Assembly (NCBI GenBank): GCA_035274465.1
Contig: DATEOF010000093.1
Span: 62,001 to 126,000 of the forward strand
From: JADGRF01 sp035274465
Lineage (GTDB): Bacteria > Myxococcota_A > Polyangia > Polyangiales > JAFGIB01
DNA length: 64,000 nucleotides
Direction of reading: 5' to 3'
Shown here: positions 38,736 through 47,050 of the stretch, piece after piece
Layout of the letters: each line of letters opens with the position of its first letter
Position numbering within the stretch: position 1 is the stretch's first letter
Translations under genes and position numbers: made by a program
Notes under the pieces: generated by a model
What the model saw: the letters and a program-made list of their open reading frames with translations, nothing else
The model's database searches: none
Told to the model about the DNA's origin: nothing

Positions 38736-39769
38736 GCGCGCCGCTCGCTCAAACGCGTGTACAGCCGCTCGTACCCGTCGACCATGTGCCGCACGTCGAA
38801 GTTTTCCACGACGTGCTTCCGCACTTGCTCGCGTGGCAGGGCGCACACGCGCGGCAAGCCTTCGATCAACGCGTCCAGCGTGGGGAACGTGTCGCCGCTC
38901 ACGCCCGGCTTCACGATCTCCGGCACCGCGCCGCGGTCGAGCGCAGCCACCGGCGTGCCGCACGCCATCGCTTCGACCAGCACCAAGCCGAACGGCTCGC
39001 CCTGCTGCACCGGGTAGATCAACGCCTTGGCCCCGCGCAGCGCGCGCGTCTTGGCAGCGAAGTCCAACTCGCCGACGTATTGCACGAGCTCACCGTCGAC
39101 GTGCGGTGCGATGCTCTGCCGGTAGTAGTCGCACTCGGGCGCGGCCAGGATCATCCTGGTGCGCGTGCGACGCGCGACCTCGATCGCCTCGAGCACTCCC
39201 TTGCCCGGCGTGAACCGACCCAGGAACATCAAGTACTCGCCCTGCGCGGTGCCGAGCTCGAAGTTGTCGGTGTCGATGCCGTGCGGGATCGTGGTCACGC
39301 TCGGGAATCCCTTGAGCGCTCCGGCCTGGAAGTCCGAGATCGCGACGTAGTGCGTGTCTGGATAGCGCCGCCACATGTCGACCTGGCTGGGCAACGGCTG
39401 ATGATGCAGCGTGTGTACCATCGGGATCGGCACCAGCCGCGAGAGCGCGACGCTCAGCGGGTAGTACGCGCCCTGGTAGTGCAGCACGTCGAAGTCGGCG
39501 TGCCGCTCGCAGGCCGCAGTCAGGTTCATCAGCTCGCACAGCTCCCAGGGCCACAGGCCGTGCGGGTCCTCGAGGTAGCCGCGCTCGAACACCGCGTGCA
39601 GCTTGGCGGTGGTGCTGGTCAGGCCGGTCGCAAACAGCGTGACGTCGTGGCCGCGCCGGACCAGCTCGTCAGTGATCAGCGCGGTCACGAGCTCGACCGA
39701 GCCGTTCTTCGCGGCCGGGATGGTGGTCGCGACCGGCCCCACGTGCGCGATGCGGAGTTTGCGTCTCAT
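38732..39769 (-). CDS. GT4-family glycosyltransferase
   Basis: 345 residues, with ATGA overlaps at both ends, to the upstream glycosyltransferase and the downstream deacetylase. A GT-B fold is indicated by the N-terminal half (VGPVATTIPAAKNGSVELV, LHYQGAYYPL) and the C-terminal nucleotide-sugar motif EPFGLVLVEAMACGTPVAAL, the E-x7-E signature of retaining GT4 enzymes. It would transfer a sugar from a nucleotide donor to the growing glycan or lipid in the cytoplasm. There are no membrane helices. Donor sugar unknown. Confidence 0.88.
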   Translation of the reverse strand: MRRKLRIAHVGPVATTIPAAKNGSVELVTALITDELVRRGHDVTLFATGLTSTTAKLHAVFERGYLEDPHGLWPWELCELMNLTAACERHADFDVLHYQGAYYPLSVALSRLVPIPMVHTLHHQPLPSQVDMWRRYPDTHYVAISDFQAGALKGFPSVTTIPHGIDTDNFELGTAQGEYLMFLGRFTPGKGVLEAIEVARRTRTRMILAAPECDYYRQSIAPHVDGELVQYVGELDFAAKTRALRGAKALIYPVQQGEPFGLVLVEAMACGTPVAALDRGAVPEIVKPGVSGDTFPTLDALIEGLPRVCALPREQVRKHVVENFDVRHMVDGYERLYTRLSERRA

Positions 39770-40938
39770 AGGCCCAGCCGCTCCATCAAGCTCGCCAGGA
39801 CCTTGTCCGCGCCGAAGTACTCGCGCGCGATCTCGAGCGCCGCGCGAGCATGCGCCTCGTAATCGCTCTCGATCGCGTCGAGCGCCCCCAGCACGTCGTC
39901 CAGCGTCGTGAAGCCGAACAGCCCGCGGCCGCTGGGGATGAACTTGGAGAAGCCGGTCTCTTGCGTGATCACGGGGCGCCCCGCTGCCAGATAGCACGCG
40001 CTGCGATCACTGAACCAGCCGGTGTATGGCCGCACGTACTGGTCTCGCGCCACGGTGAACTCACCGCGCGACTCGCAGATGTAGTCGCGGTAGCTGTCGA
40101 CCTCGCCCGAGACCCCCACGCCGTGACTGACCTGGAAGCCGTGCTTTTCGAGCAACGCGCTCGCCGCAGCATTGGCGTCGGTGGCCAACTCGAACTGCAG
40201 CTGCGGGCGGCGCCCAGGCAGCTCGAAGAAGCGCTCGAACTCGCGATCCTTCGTCCAGTGGTAGACGTCGCCGCGGTACTCCACGCTCTTGCCGTCGTTG
40301 TGCCAGGTGGTGATCGTGTTGTACTTGGCGCCGGCGCTCGACAGCGGCGCGCGAAACCACAGATCGGTCGCCACCGGTTGGCGCGTGGGCAGCCAGGGGC
40401 GATCGAGCGGCGTGTCGCAGTCCGGCTGGCCGAGGTTCTCGCCGAAGGTGAAGTGCGCATGGTGCGCGTCGAGCAGCGCGCGCACCTTGGCGTCGCCGTT
40501 GAACAGCTTGACCTGCGCCGAGAACGGATCGCTCTCCACGTAGATGCGCCGCTTGATCAGCAGCTGCTCCTCGCGGATCTCCTGGGCACCGGTGACGTTC
40601 AGCAGCGCGTCGCACTCGCGGTACAGCGCGAAGATCTGCTGCTCGGTCATGCCGTAGCAGGGGCCATTCGGGTAGGCGCCGCGAAACGCCCACTTACCCG
40701 CGAAGCCATGCGCCTCCAGCGTCTTGACCACGCGCGAGACGTTGGGCCACGCGTCGCCGGTGATGCTGCGCGCCACCGGATCGTAGACCCAGCGACCCGA
40801 GTCTTCGATGTAGTAGACGTCGAAGCCCAGGCGGCGCAGGCCGAGCAGGTAGTGCAAGAACTGATAGGTCACGCCGGCCAGCGGGTACCAGAACAAGATG
40901 CCGGAGACGATCACCTTGCCGCGGGGAGCTGCACTCAT
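39766..40938 (-). CDS. Glycosyltransferase, CgeB/Glycos_transf_1_2-like
   Basis: 390 residues, ATGA overlaps on both sides. The N-terminus (VIVSGILFWYPLAGVTYQFLHY) and the C-terminal GT-B part (RSACYLAAGRPVITQETGFS, GLFGFTTLDDVLGALDAI) resemble the CgeB/GT1-like group seen in spore-surface and capsule loci. It probably adds a second sugar in the same pathway as the GT4 enzyme next door. Specificity cannot be predicted. Translational coupling makes the operon assignment firm. Confidence 0.75.
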   Translation of the reverse strand: MSAAPRGKVIVSGILFWYPLAGVTYQFLHYLLGLRRLGFDVYYIEDSGRWVYDPVARSITGDAWPNVSRVVKTLEAHGFAGKWAFRGAYPNGPCYGMTEQQIFALYRECDALLNVTGAQEIREEQLLIKRRIYVESDPFSAQVKLFNGDAKVRALLDAHHAHFTFGENLGQPDCDTPLDRPWLPTRQPVATDLWFRAPLSSAGAKYNTITTWHNDGKSVEYRGDVYHWTKDREFERFFELPGRRPQLQFELATDANAAASALLEKHGFQVSHGVGVSGEVDSYRDYICESRGEFTVARDQYVRPYTGWFSDRSACYLAAGRPVITQETGFSKFIPSGRGLFGFTTLDDVLGALDAIESDYEAHARAALEIAREYFGADKVLASLMERLGL

Positions 40939-41531
40939 GGGCGCTCCATGGGGCCGGGCGGCCGCGGCAGGCTGCGGATGGGCCGCGCTGGGTTGCCGGC
41001 CACCACCGTGTAGTCGGGCACGTCTTCGGCGACGACCGAGCGCGCGCCGACCACCGAGCCCTCGCCGATCGTCACGCCCGGCAACACGCAGACGTCGAAG
41101 CCGATCCAGACGTTGTCGCGCAGGCGCACCGGCCGAGTCTCGACCACCGCCTTCGGCACCGGCGCGCGCTCGCGCACCCTGCGCTCCAGCACCTCGCGCC
41201 GCGCGGCCGGTGACACCGGCATGCGGTAGTTGTCCATGAACACGACGTTCCAGCTGATCGTGGCGAAGGCGCCGATGTCCACCTGCGCGTCGCACAGCAC
41301 GTACACGCCATTGAGCATCGCGCACTCGCCGACCGTCACGCGGCCGTGGGGCCCCACGTCGAAGATGCTGCCGCTGTAGATGTGAGCGCCGCGAGCGATC
41401 GCGACCGTGCCCAGGACCTGTTCGAAACAAAACGCACTGTCCAGGTGCGTCTCGTCGTGCGCCGACACGCCGTCGGGCACCGGCCCGTCGTACCAGTCGT
41501 GTGCGATCCTACGATCTGGCAGCAAGCCCAT
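40935..41531 (-). CDS. Hexapeptide-repeat (LbH) acyltransferase 1
   Basis: 198 residues from an ATG two bases after the stop of the other acyltransferase; ATGA overlap downstream. Left-handed beta-helix turns are visible (IARGAHIYSGSIFDVGPHGR, VRLRDNVWIGFDVCVLPGV, IGEGSVVGARSVVAEDVP), with a closing VVAGNPARPI as in sugar O-acetyltransferases of the LacA/WcaF/NodL group. It most likely transfers an acetyl or other acyl group to a sugar hydroxyl. Having two such genes side by side suggests two modification positions. Confidence 0.85.
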   Translation of the reverse strand: MGLLPDRRIAHDWYDGPVPDGVSAHDETHLDSAFCFEQVLGTVAIARGAHIYSGSIFDVGPHGRVTVGECAMLNGVYVLCDAQVDIGAFATISWNVVFMDNYRMPVSPAARREVLERRVRERAPVPKAVVETRPVRLRDNVWIGFDVCVLPGVTIGEGSVVGARSVVAEDVPDYTVVAGNPARPIRSLPRPPGPMERP

Positions 41532-41533
41532 GC

Positions 41534-42094
41534 CTACACCTGACCGATGACCTGGGCAGGATTGCCCAGCACGCGCGCGCCCGCAGGCACGTCCTTGGTC
41601 ACCACCGAGCCTGGCTCGATGAACGCGCCCTTGCCGATGCGTACGCCCTTCAGGATCGCGCTGTTCGGCCCGATGTAGACATCGTCCTCGATGATCACGG
41701 GCGCGGTGGCGATCGGTGGCCGTGGGCGGCCGCGGGAGAGCGGCGACACCGCGATCGCGTCCTGTACCCGCAGCACGGGATCCAGCGGATGAAAGTCGGT
41801 GTCGGCCAGCACGACGTTGAAGCCGATGCACACGTAGTCGCCGATCTGAATTTCCTGTTCGGCCAGCATGATCATGTTCGCGGCATACACGTAGTTGCCT
41901 ACGCGCAGCGTGGCGCGCTTTCCAAGGGCGAGCTGTACGCCATCGAAATAACACTGCTCGCCCATCACGATCGCTGGGTCGCACTCCGAGAAGAAACGCC
42001 GGAAGATCTTCTCTCCAAGCACATCCGTGCCCGCTCCCACGCGCACGTTCGGTGGCAAAACCTCGCGGACTACCGGACTATTCATTTCTGTCAT
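41534..42094 (-). CDS. Hexapeptide-repeat (LbH) acyltransferase 2
   Basis: 186 residues, starting 6 bases after the ABC exporter stop. Hexapeptide turns (IQIGDYVCIGFNVVLADTDF, VIIEDDVYIGPNSAILKGV, RIGKGAFIEPGSVVTKDVP) and the end motif VLGNPAQVIG place it with the trimeric sugar acetyltransferases. It is only distantly similar to its neighbour, so this is not a recent tandem duplication. The presumed job is acylation of the operon's glycan; acceptor unknown. Confidence 0.85.
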   Translation of the reverse strand: MTEMNSPVVREVLPPNVRVGAGTDVLGEKIFRRFFSECDPAIVMGEQCYFDGVQLALGKRATLRVGNYVYAANMIMLAEQEIQIGDYVCIGFNVVLADTDFHPLDPVLRVQDAIAVSPLSRGRPRPPIATAPVIIEDDVYIGPNSAILKGVRIGKGAFIEPGSVVTKDVPAGARVLGNPAQVIGQV

Positions 42095-42100
42095 GACGAT

Positions 42101-43921
42101 TCAGACCGCGAGACGTTCACAGAGCTCGCGGTATAGCGGCACGGTCTCTAGATTTTCCTCGTGCTTGCCGAAGCCGGCAACACGGCCGCCCTCCAGCACG
42201 AGGATCCTGTCGGCGTGGCGCACGGTAGACAAGCGGTGCGCGATCACGAAGGTGGTGCGCCCGCGCATCAGGGTCTTGAGGGCCTCGAAGATGTGAGCCT
42301 CGGCCCGCGCGTCGAGTGAAGAGGTGGGCTCGTCCAGGATGAGGATCGGTGCATCTCGCAACAGCGCCCGCGCGATCGACACGCGCTGGCGTTCGCCGCC
42401 GGACAGCTGTACGCCATCGTCCCCCAGGCGCGTGTCGTAGCCTTGCGGCAGGCGCTGGATGAAGTCGTCGGCGTAGGCAGCCTTGGCCGCGGCGCGGACC
42501 TCGTCGGGCGTCGCGTCCAGGCGGCCGTAGCGAATGTTGTCCGCGATCGTCCCGGAGAGCAGCAGCGGATCCTGCAACACGATGGCAATCTGCTCGCGCA
42601 GGGAGCGCACCGTATAGTCGCCGAGGTCCCGCCCATCTATCCGGATGTGTCCCGTGGACACATCATAGAAACGTGGGATGAGGCTGACCAGCGTGGTCTT
42701 GCCGGCGCCCGTCAGGCCGACCACCGCCACGGTCTGGCCGGGCTCGGCCTTGAAGGCGATGTTGTCCAGCACGGGTCGCTGCGCGTCGTAGCCGAAGCTC
42801 ACGTCGGCGAATTCGACCGCGCCCGCGAGCCGCGGGGCCTCGACGGCACCCGGACGGTCGTGGACCTCGGGCTGGTTGGCGAGCGTGCGCAGCACGCGCC
42901 GCGCGCTGGCGATCGAACCCTGCAGCTTGCCGAAGGTGCGGCTCATGCTGGACAACGGCTCGAAGACGCTCGCCAGGTAGCTCATCGCTACCAGCAGGTC
43001 ACCGACCGTCATCTCGCCGCCGAGCACCTGGCGGCCACCGAGGTACAAGATCAGCGCGGTGCCCGTGCTGGTCACCAGGTTGATCGCCGCGCCGTAGAAC
43101 GACTCCTGCCAGCTCAGCTTGGTCTTGGCCTCGACCACGTGCTCGCCCTGCACGCGAAACCGATCGGACTCGTGCGACTCGCGGCCGAAAGCCTTGACCA
43201 CCTTGATGGCGGAGAACACCTCCTGCACGAAGCTGATGCCGCGCGACTCGATCTCCTTCAGCTGATCGGCGCGCGCGATCATGCGCTCCATGAAGCTGCG
43301 GTTGACCACGTACAGCACCGGCAGCACCGCGAGCGAGCTGACGGCGAGCTGCCAGTTCATCGTCCACAGCACGCCGAACATCGCGAGCAGGGTCGCCAGG
43401 GCGATGGCCAGCGGCATGATCCCGCTCAAGGTCAGGTTCTCGACGCACCAGGCATCGTTTTCGATGTGGTAGATGGTGTCGCCCGTGCCGCGCCGCAGGT
43501 GAAAGCGCAGCGAGAGGCTCTGCAGGTGCTGAAACATCTGCTGCCGCAGATCCACCACCAGGCGCTGGCCGAGTGTCACCTGCAGCTGGGTGTGGCCGGC
43601 AGACATCAGCTCGGCGGCCGCGTTCACCGCCAGGTAGGCGGCGCAGCCCAGCATCAAGAACGTCTCGCTCTCGAACGCAGGTAGATAGCTCGGCCGCGGG
43701 TGCTCCGGGCGCAGCCCGTAGTCGACCAGCAGCTTGAGCGGCCAGGGCCGCAACAGGCCCAGCAGCACCTCGAGCGCGCTGATCAGGCCCAAGAGCAGGC
43801 TGGTCCGGCGATACGGCCAGAGATAACTGAGCGCCCAGCGATACAAGGGGAATCCTCGGTGGGATGCAACGCCCGACTGCCACCCGGCCTGGAGCTCGGG
43901 CTCTTGCGTGCCCACACTCAT
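42101..43921 (-). CDS. ABC half-exporter (ABCB/MsbA-type)
   Basis: 606 residues from an ATG with GGTGGAG upstream, 10 bases after the GH-GT2 stop. The membrane domain (about 30-335, six helices) is fused to an ATPase domain (about 365-600). The ATPase has Walker A GLTGAGKTT, Q-loop VLQDPLLL, signature LSGGERQRV, Walker B ILILDEPTS and H-loop IAHRLS. Half-exporters of this kind act as homodimers and commonly flip lipids or lipid-linked glycans. Location between the synthase-like fusion and the acyltransferases suggests export of the assembled product. Substrate not defined by sequence. Confidence 0.92.
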   Translation of the reverse strand: MSVGTQEPELQAGWQSGVASHRGFPLYRWALSYLWPYRRTSLLLGLISALEVLLGLLRPWPLKLLVDYGLRPEHPRPSYLPAFESETFLMLGCAAYLAVNAAAELMSAGHTQLQVTLGQRLVVDLRQQMFQHLQSLSLRFHLRRGTGDTIYHIENDAWCVENLTLSGIMPLAIALATLLAMFGVLWTMNWQLAVSSLAVLPVLYVVNRSFMERMIARADQLKEIESRGISFVQEVFSAIKVVKAFGRESHESDRFRVQGEHVVEAKTKLSWQESFYGAAINLVTSTGTALILYLGGRQVLGGEMTVGDLLVAMSYLASVFEPLSSMSRTFGKLQGSIASARRVLRTLANQPEVHDRPGAVEAPRLAGAVEFADVSFGYDAQRPVLDNIAFKAEPGQTVAVVGLTGAGKTTLVSLIPRFYDVSTGHIRIDGRDLGDYTVRSLREQIAIVLQDPLLLSGTIADNIRYGRLDATPDEVRAAAKAAYADDFIQRLPQGYDTRLGDDGVQLSGGERQRVSIARALLRDAPILILDEPTSSLDARAEAHIFEALKTLMRGRTTFVIAHRLSTVRHADRILVLEGGRVAGFGKHEENLETVPLYRELCERLAV

Positions 43922-43931
43922 GGCTCCACCG

Positions 43932-46526
43932 CTACCCCATCGCAGGCCGATGGCGGTCCGCAGCCGACGCCGTTTCACCTACGCGCAGGATGCCGTGCTC
44001 ACCGCAGGCTTGCTGCAGCGCATGCATCACTTGACCGCCGTGCCGGCTGACCTTGAACAGCACCGCGAACAGGATCAACAGCGCGACGATCACCTCGGGC
44101 ACCAGGAAGGGCGTGTGGATCAAGCGCAGGCGCGCGAGATATCCGCCGACCAGCGCGACCGACGACGAGACCACCAGCATCGGCAGCCACGGCCGATCCA
44201 GCCGCATGCGCACGCGGAACATGCGGTTCATCCCGCCGTGGTCCTCCGCGGTGATCTTGAGCTTGAACGCGTAGGTGCGGCCTGCGCGCAGGATCACGTC
44301 GTGATCGTGGCAGAAGCCGTCGTCACAGCGCACCGGTGTCAGCGCGCCGGACGAGTACTTGCGCAGCCCATGCAGCACCGTGTCGATCGGCGTGTAGTGC
44401 GTGTCCCAGAGCGACTTGTCCAGGTGGAAGAACATCAACTTGAGCGTGTCGAACACCTTCATGCTCGGAGCGCTGGCCAGCAGCGCACGGCCCGTCTCGG
44501 TGTAGTTGGCGTCGCTGAAGTAGCCCTTGATTCGGCCGCGCACGCGAGCCCAGGGCTGCACGAAGTGCAACCAAAGTATCATCAGCCGGTACGTGAACGC
44601 CTGATGCGGCTTCGCGACGTCGTCGATCTTACTGGCCAGTGCGTGGCGCACACATCCGATGATGGTGGCAAGCAAAGCCAAGCCGCTGGGGATCAAGAGC
44701 CAGGGCAACAAGATCGAGCAGAGCAAGCTGACGGCGGTCAGTACTTGCCACTCGACCATTTGCGGCAGCGCTCCCCAGAGCGACAATCCGCCTTGGTAGA
44801 TCGATGGAAACGCCTCGCTGCCGAAGCGGCCTTCGTAGACCACTTGCTTGAACAGCGAGCGATAGGCGGGCAGCGGACTGTAGATGCGGCCTGCCCAGCG
44901 CACGTGACCGCGCGAGTTGAAGCGGTCGGTGTGGCGGTGCTGCAGGAAGCTCTCGCCTTCGCCGTAGCCGACTTGCTGGCGGAAATAGGCTTTGACCGAG
45001 CCGCGATGGTGGTGCCAGACGAGCGCGCCGGGCGCGAAGCCCAGGCGCAAGCCGCGTTGCTGCAGCCGCCAGCAGACGTCCACGTCGTCGCCGGCCTTGG
45101 TGTACGTGGGGTCGAAGCCGCCGATCGAGTCCAGCGCCGACTTGCGGAACGCCATGTTGCAGCCGGGGATGTGCTCGGCCGTGGTGTTGTCGATCATCAC
45201 GTGCACGGGCCCGCCGGGTGAGCGCGCGACGCACTGCGCGACCCACGGATCGTCCGGAGGCACGACGTTCGGGCCGCCCACGCCGCCGACATCGGTCTCG
45301 ATGAACGGCTGCACCAGGTGGCTCAGCCAGTGGCGATCGACACGCGTATCCGCGTCGGTATACGCCACGATCTCGCCGGTGGCCGCGTTCAAGCCCAGGT
45401 TGCGCGCGGCGGACAAGCCGCCGTTGGGCACGCTGATCAAGCGGAACTGCGGATAGCGCTTGGCGATGTCCGGGGTCTTATCCGTCGAGCCGTCGTTGAC
45501 TACGATGACTTCGTAGTTGGGATACTCGAGTCGAGCCAGTGAGGACAGATTGTCTTCGATGGTGCTGGCAGCGTTGTAGGCGCAGATGACGACCGACACG
45601 CGTGGCCAGTGGGCCTGCTCGGAGGCTGCGAACGGCAGCTCGGCGAAACGCTTCTGAACCGCGTAGAACGCCGGCTTCGGCTCGCGCTCGGCATCGACCA
45701 AGCCGAAGGCCCAATCGGTGATCTGTGAGCCACCGCGCCACCAGTCGTCGGTCCACGAGAACACGCACACGCCGGCGGCGCCGTCCGCGAAAGCGGCGCG
45801 GATGTGAGAGTCCAAAAACTGCGCTTGGGCTTCCTCACCCTCGCGGATGCTGTCCATGCCCACTTCGCTCAACACCAGCGGGCGATTGCCGGCGATGTGT
45901 TGCAGCTTGGCGACGTAGGCGCGGAAGTCGCGCACCTCGTGGAGGAATACGTTGAAGCACACGAAGTCGAGGAACGACAGGTCGAGATAGTCGGTCGGCG
46001 GAAAGTTGACGTACGTGCACAACACCGAGGGAGCTTCGCGTTTGATCTCGCGATACAGCTCTTGCAGAAACTCCTCGATCGCTTCCTTACCGTGCCAGCG
46101 CACGATGGCGGCGGGGATCTCGTTACCGATCGCGATCGCGAGCAACGCCGGGTGATCTTTGATGCGGCGCGTGGCTTCACGTACGTCGTTGCGGATCGAG
46201 TGCAAGAGCTCGGCGTCGTCGAGGAAACACACGTGCTGCATCCAAGCCAGGCCGACGATCACGTACAGGCCGTGCTCTGCAGCCGCATCCAACAGATACG
46301 TCGGCGGCTCGGTGTAGATGCGTACGGTGTTCACACCCGCTTCGCGCATCCGAGCGAAGTCGCGCCGCACCTGCTCGGGGTCCGGATAACCCCCGCGTGC
46401 GTTGGGAGCAAACGTGCCGTAGGTCACACCACGCACCAAGAACTTGTCGCTGCCCTGATAGAGGAACTTGGCAGACACTCGCGGGACGGGCGGGACGGGC
46501 GGGACCACGTAGGCGTCTTGACTCAA
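43932..46526 (-). CDS. Glycoside hydrolase-GT2 glycosyltransferase fusion, membrane-anchored
   Basis: 864 residues from a TTG at 46526 with GGAGGG seven bases upstream; a GTG 31 codons earlier has a weaker context. After a short Pro-rich start (PPVPPVPR), residues about 20-310 resemble a TIM-barrel glycoside hydrolase of the GH2/GH5 kind: GVTYGTFAPNARG, IAIGNEIPAAIVRWHG (acid/base-type NE), VLSEVGMDS (nucleophile-type Glu). Residues about 320-600 are a GT2 domain with VSVVICAYNAAS, VVNDGSTDKT, YTDADTRV and EVIVA-side helices, plus a QxxRW-like region replaced by the DDVDVCWRLQQRG segment. Membrane helices occur near 600-660 and 790-850. It probably polymerises and trims or transfers one polysaccharide. 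First gene of the operon. Confidence 0.82.
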   Translation of the reverse strand: MSQDAYVVPPVPPVPRVSAKFLYQGSDKFLVRGVTYGTFAPNARGGYPDPEQVRRDFARMREAGVNTVRIYTEPPTYLLDAAAEHGLYVIVGLAWMQHVCFLDDAELLHSIRNDVREATRRIKDHPALLAIAIGNEIPAAIVRWHGKEAIEEFLQELYREIKREAPSVLCTYVNFPPTDYLDLSFLDFVCFNVFLHEVRDFRAYVAKLQHIAGNRPLVLSEVGMDSIREGEEAQAQFLDSHIRAAFADGAAGVCVFSWTDDWWRGGSQITDWAFGLVDAEREPKPAFYAVQKRFAELPFAASEQAHWPRVSVVICAYNAASTIEDNLSSLARLEYPNYEVIVVNDGSTDKTPDIAKRYPQFRLISVPNGGLSAARNLGLNAATGEIVAYTDADTRVDRHWLSHLVQPFIETDVGGVGGPNVVPPDDPWVAQCVARSPGGPVHVMIDNTTAEHIPGCNMAFRKSALDSIGGFDPTYTKAGDDVDVCWRLQQRGLRLGFAPGALVWHHHRGSVKAYFRQQVGYGEGESFLQHRHTDRFNSRGHVRWAGRIYSPLPAYRSLFKQVVYEGRFGSEAFPSIYQGGLSLWGALPQMVEWQVLTAVSLLCSILLPWLLIPSGLALLATIIGCVRHALASKIDDVAKPHQAFTYRLMILWLHFVQPWARVRGRIKGYFSDANYTETGRALLASAPSMKVFDTLKLMFFHLDKSLWDTHYTPIDTVLHGLRKYSSGALTPVRCDDGFCHDHDVILRAGRTYAFKLKITAEDHGGMNRMFRVRMRLDRPWLPMLVVSSSVALVGGYLARLRLIHTPFLVPEVIVALLILFAVLFKVSRHGGQVMHALQQACGEHGILRVGETASAADRHRPAMG
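46475..46505. repeat. Tandem 9-bp repeat coding a Pro-Pro-Val tract
   Basis: GGGACGGGC recurs about three times in a row and encodes the PPVPPVP segment near the N-terminus of the GH-GT2 fusion. Multiples of three preserve the frame, so length variation would only alter a linker. Confidence 0.6.
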
Positions 46527-47050
46527 GGTATTCCCTCCGGATTCGGGCTTCGACGGGTCTCGGTCGGTTGCTCCTCGGCAGGGCGCGCGAGCAATAACAT
46601 GCGAGTTGGCCGTGTACACGGGCTGACGGGGAAGGCGCGCGGTTTTTACAGACCTAACTTGTAATAAATTGTAACGATCGCGCCGTGGTCGCTCGTGGCG
46701 CGTAACGCCACGGAACCCAATCAGACGTGGCTCCTCGATAGATCTTCAACGCGCCCAGCACTAATCGCGTCGCCTGTGTCGTTTCAGGCACTCGATGCGG
46801 ACAGCTGGCCGCGCGAGCAAATACGGGCCTGCGGCTCCGGGGGCAATCGGCAGGGGGTGGCGTCATCCCCGCTGGAGCGCGCGTATCTGGGACTACGCAT
46901 CGGTAAGCACGCTGGCCGGTGTGGCAAGAGCTGCACCTCCGACGTCACCGTCGGACCGCTTGTTCCAGAAAAGCCAGCATCCGCGGAGTTGGACGAAAAC
47001 CGGCTGCGCCGCCTCTCGGCAACGCGCCGCGCCGGCTGCACACGCGCGTT
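46527..47050. other. Intergenic region upstream of the polysaccharide operon
   Basis: About 520 bp between the methyltransferase stop and the TTG start of the GH-GT2 gene. The left part (46640-46680) is A+T-rich and holds a direct repeat listed separately; the operon promoter is likely here. The right part is high-GC, with short frames on both strands that lack start signals or recognisable domains. Confidence 0.5.
46659..46674. promoter_or_regulatory. Direct repeat TTGTAA-TAAA-TTGTAA
   Basis: Two TTGTAA units (46659-46664, 46669-46674) are spaced by TAAA, one helical turn apart, in a strikingly A+T-rich island about 135 bases upstream of the GH-GT2 start. This spacing is typical of activator or response-regulator half-sites. 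Role inferred only. Confidence 0.35.

Noticed and set aside
46784..47041. Small minus-strand frame downstream of the methyltransferase
   Set aside because: No ribosome binding site, no hydrophobic or domain signal, and Arg/Ser/Pro-rich composition typical of random high-GC DNA.
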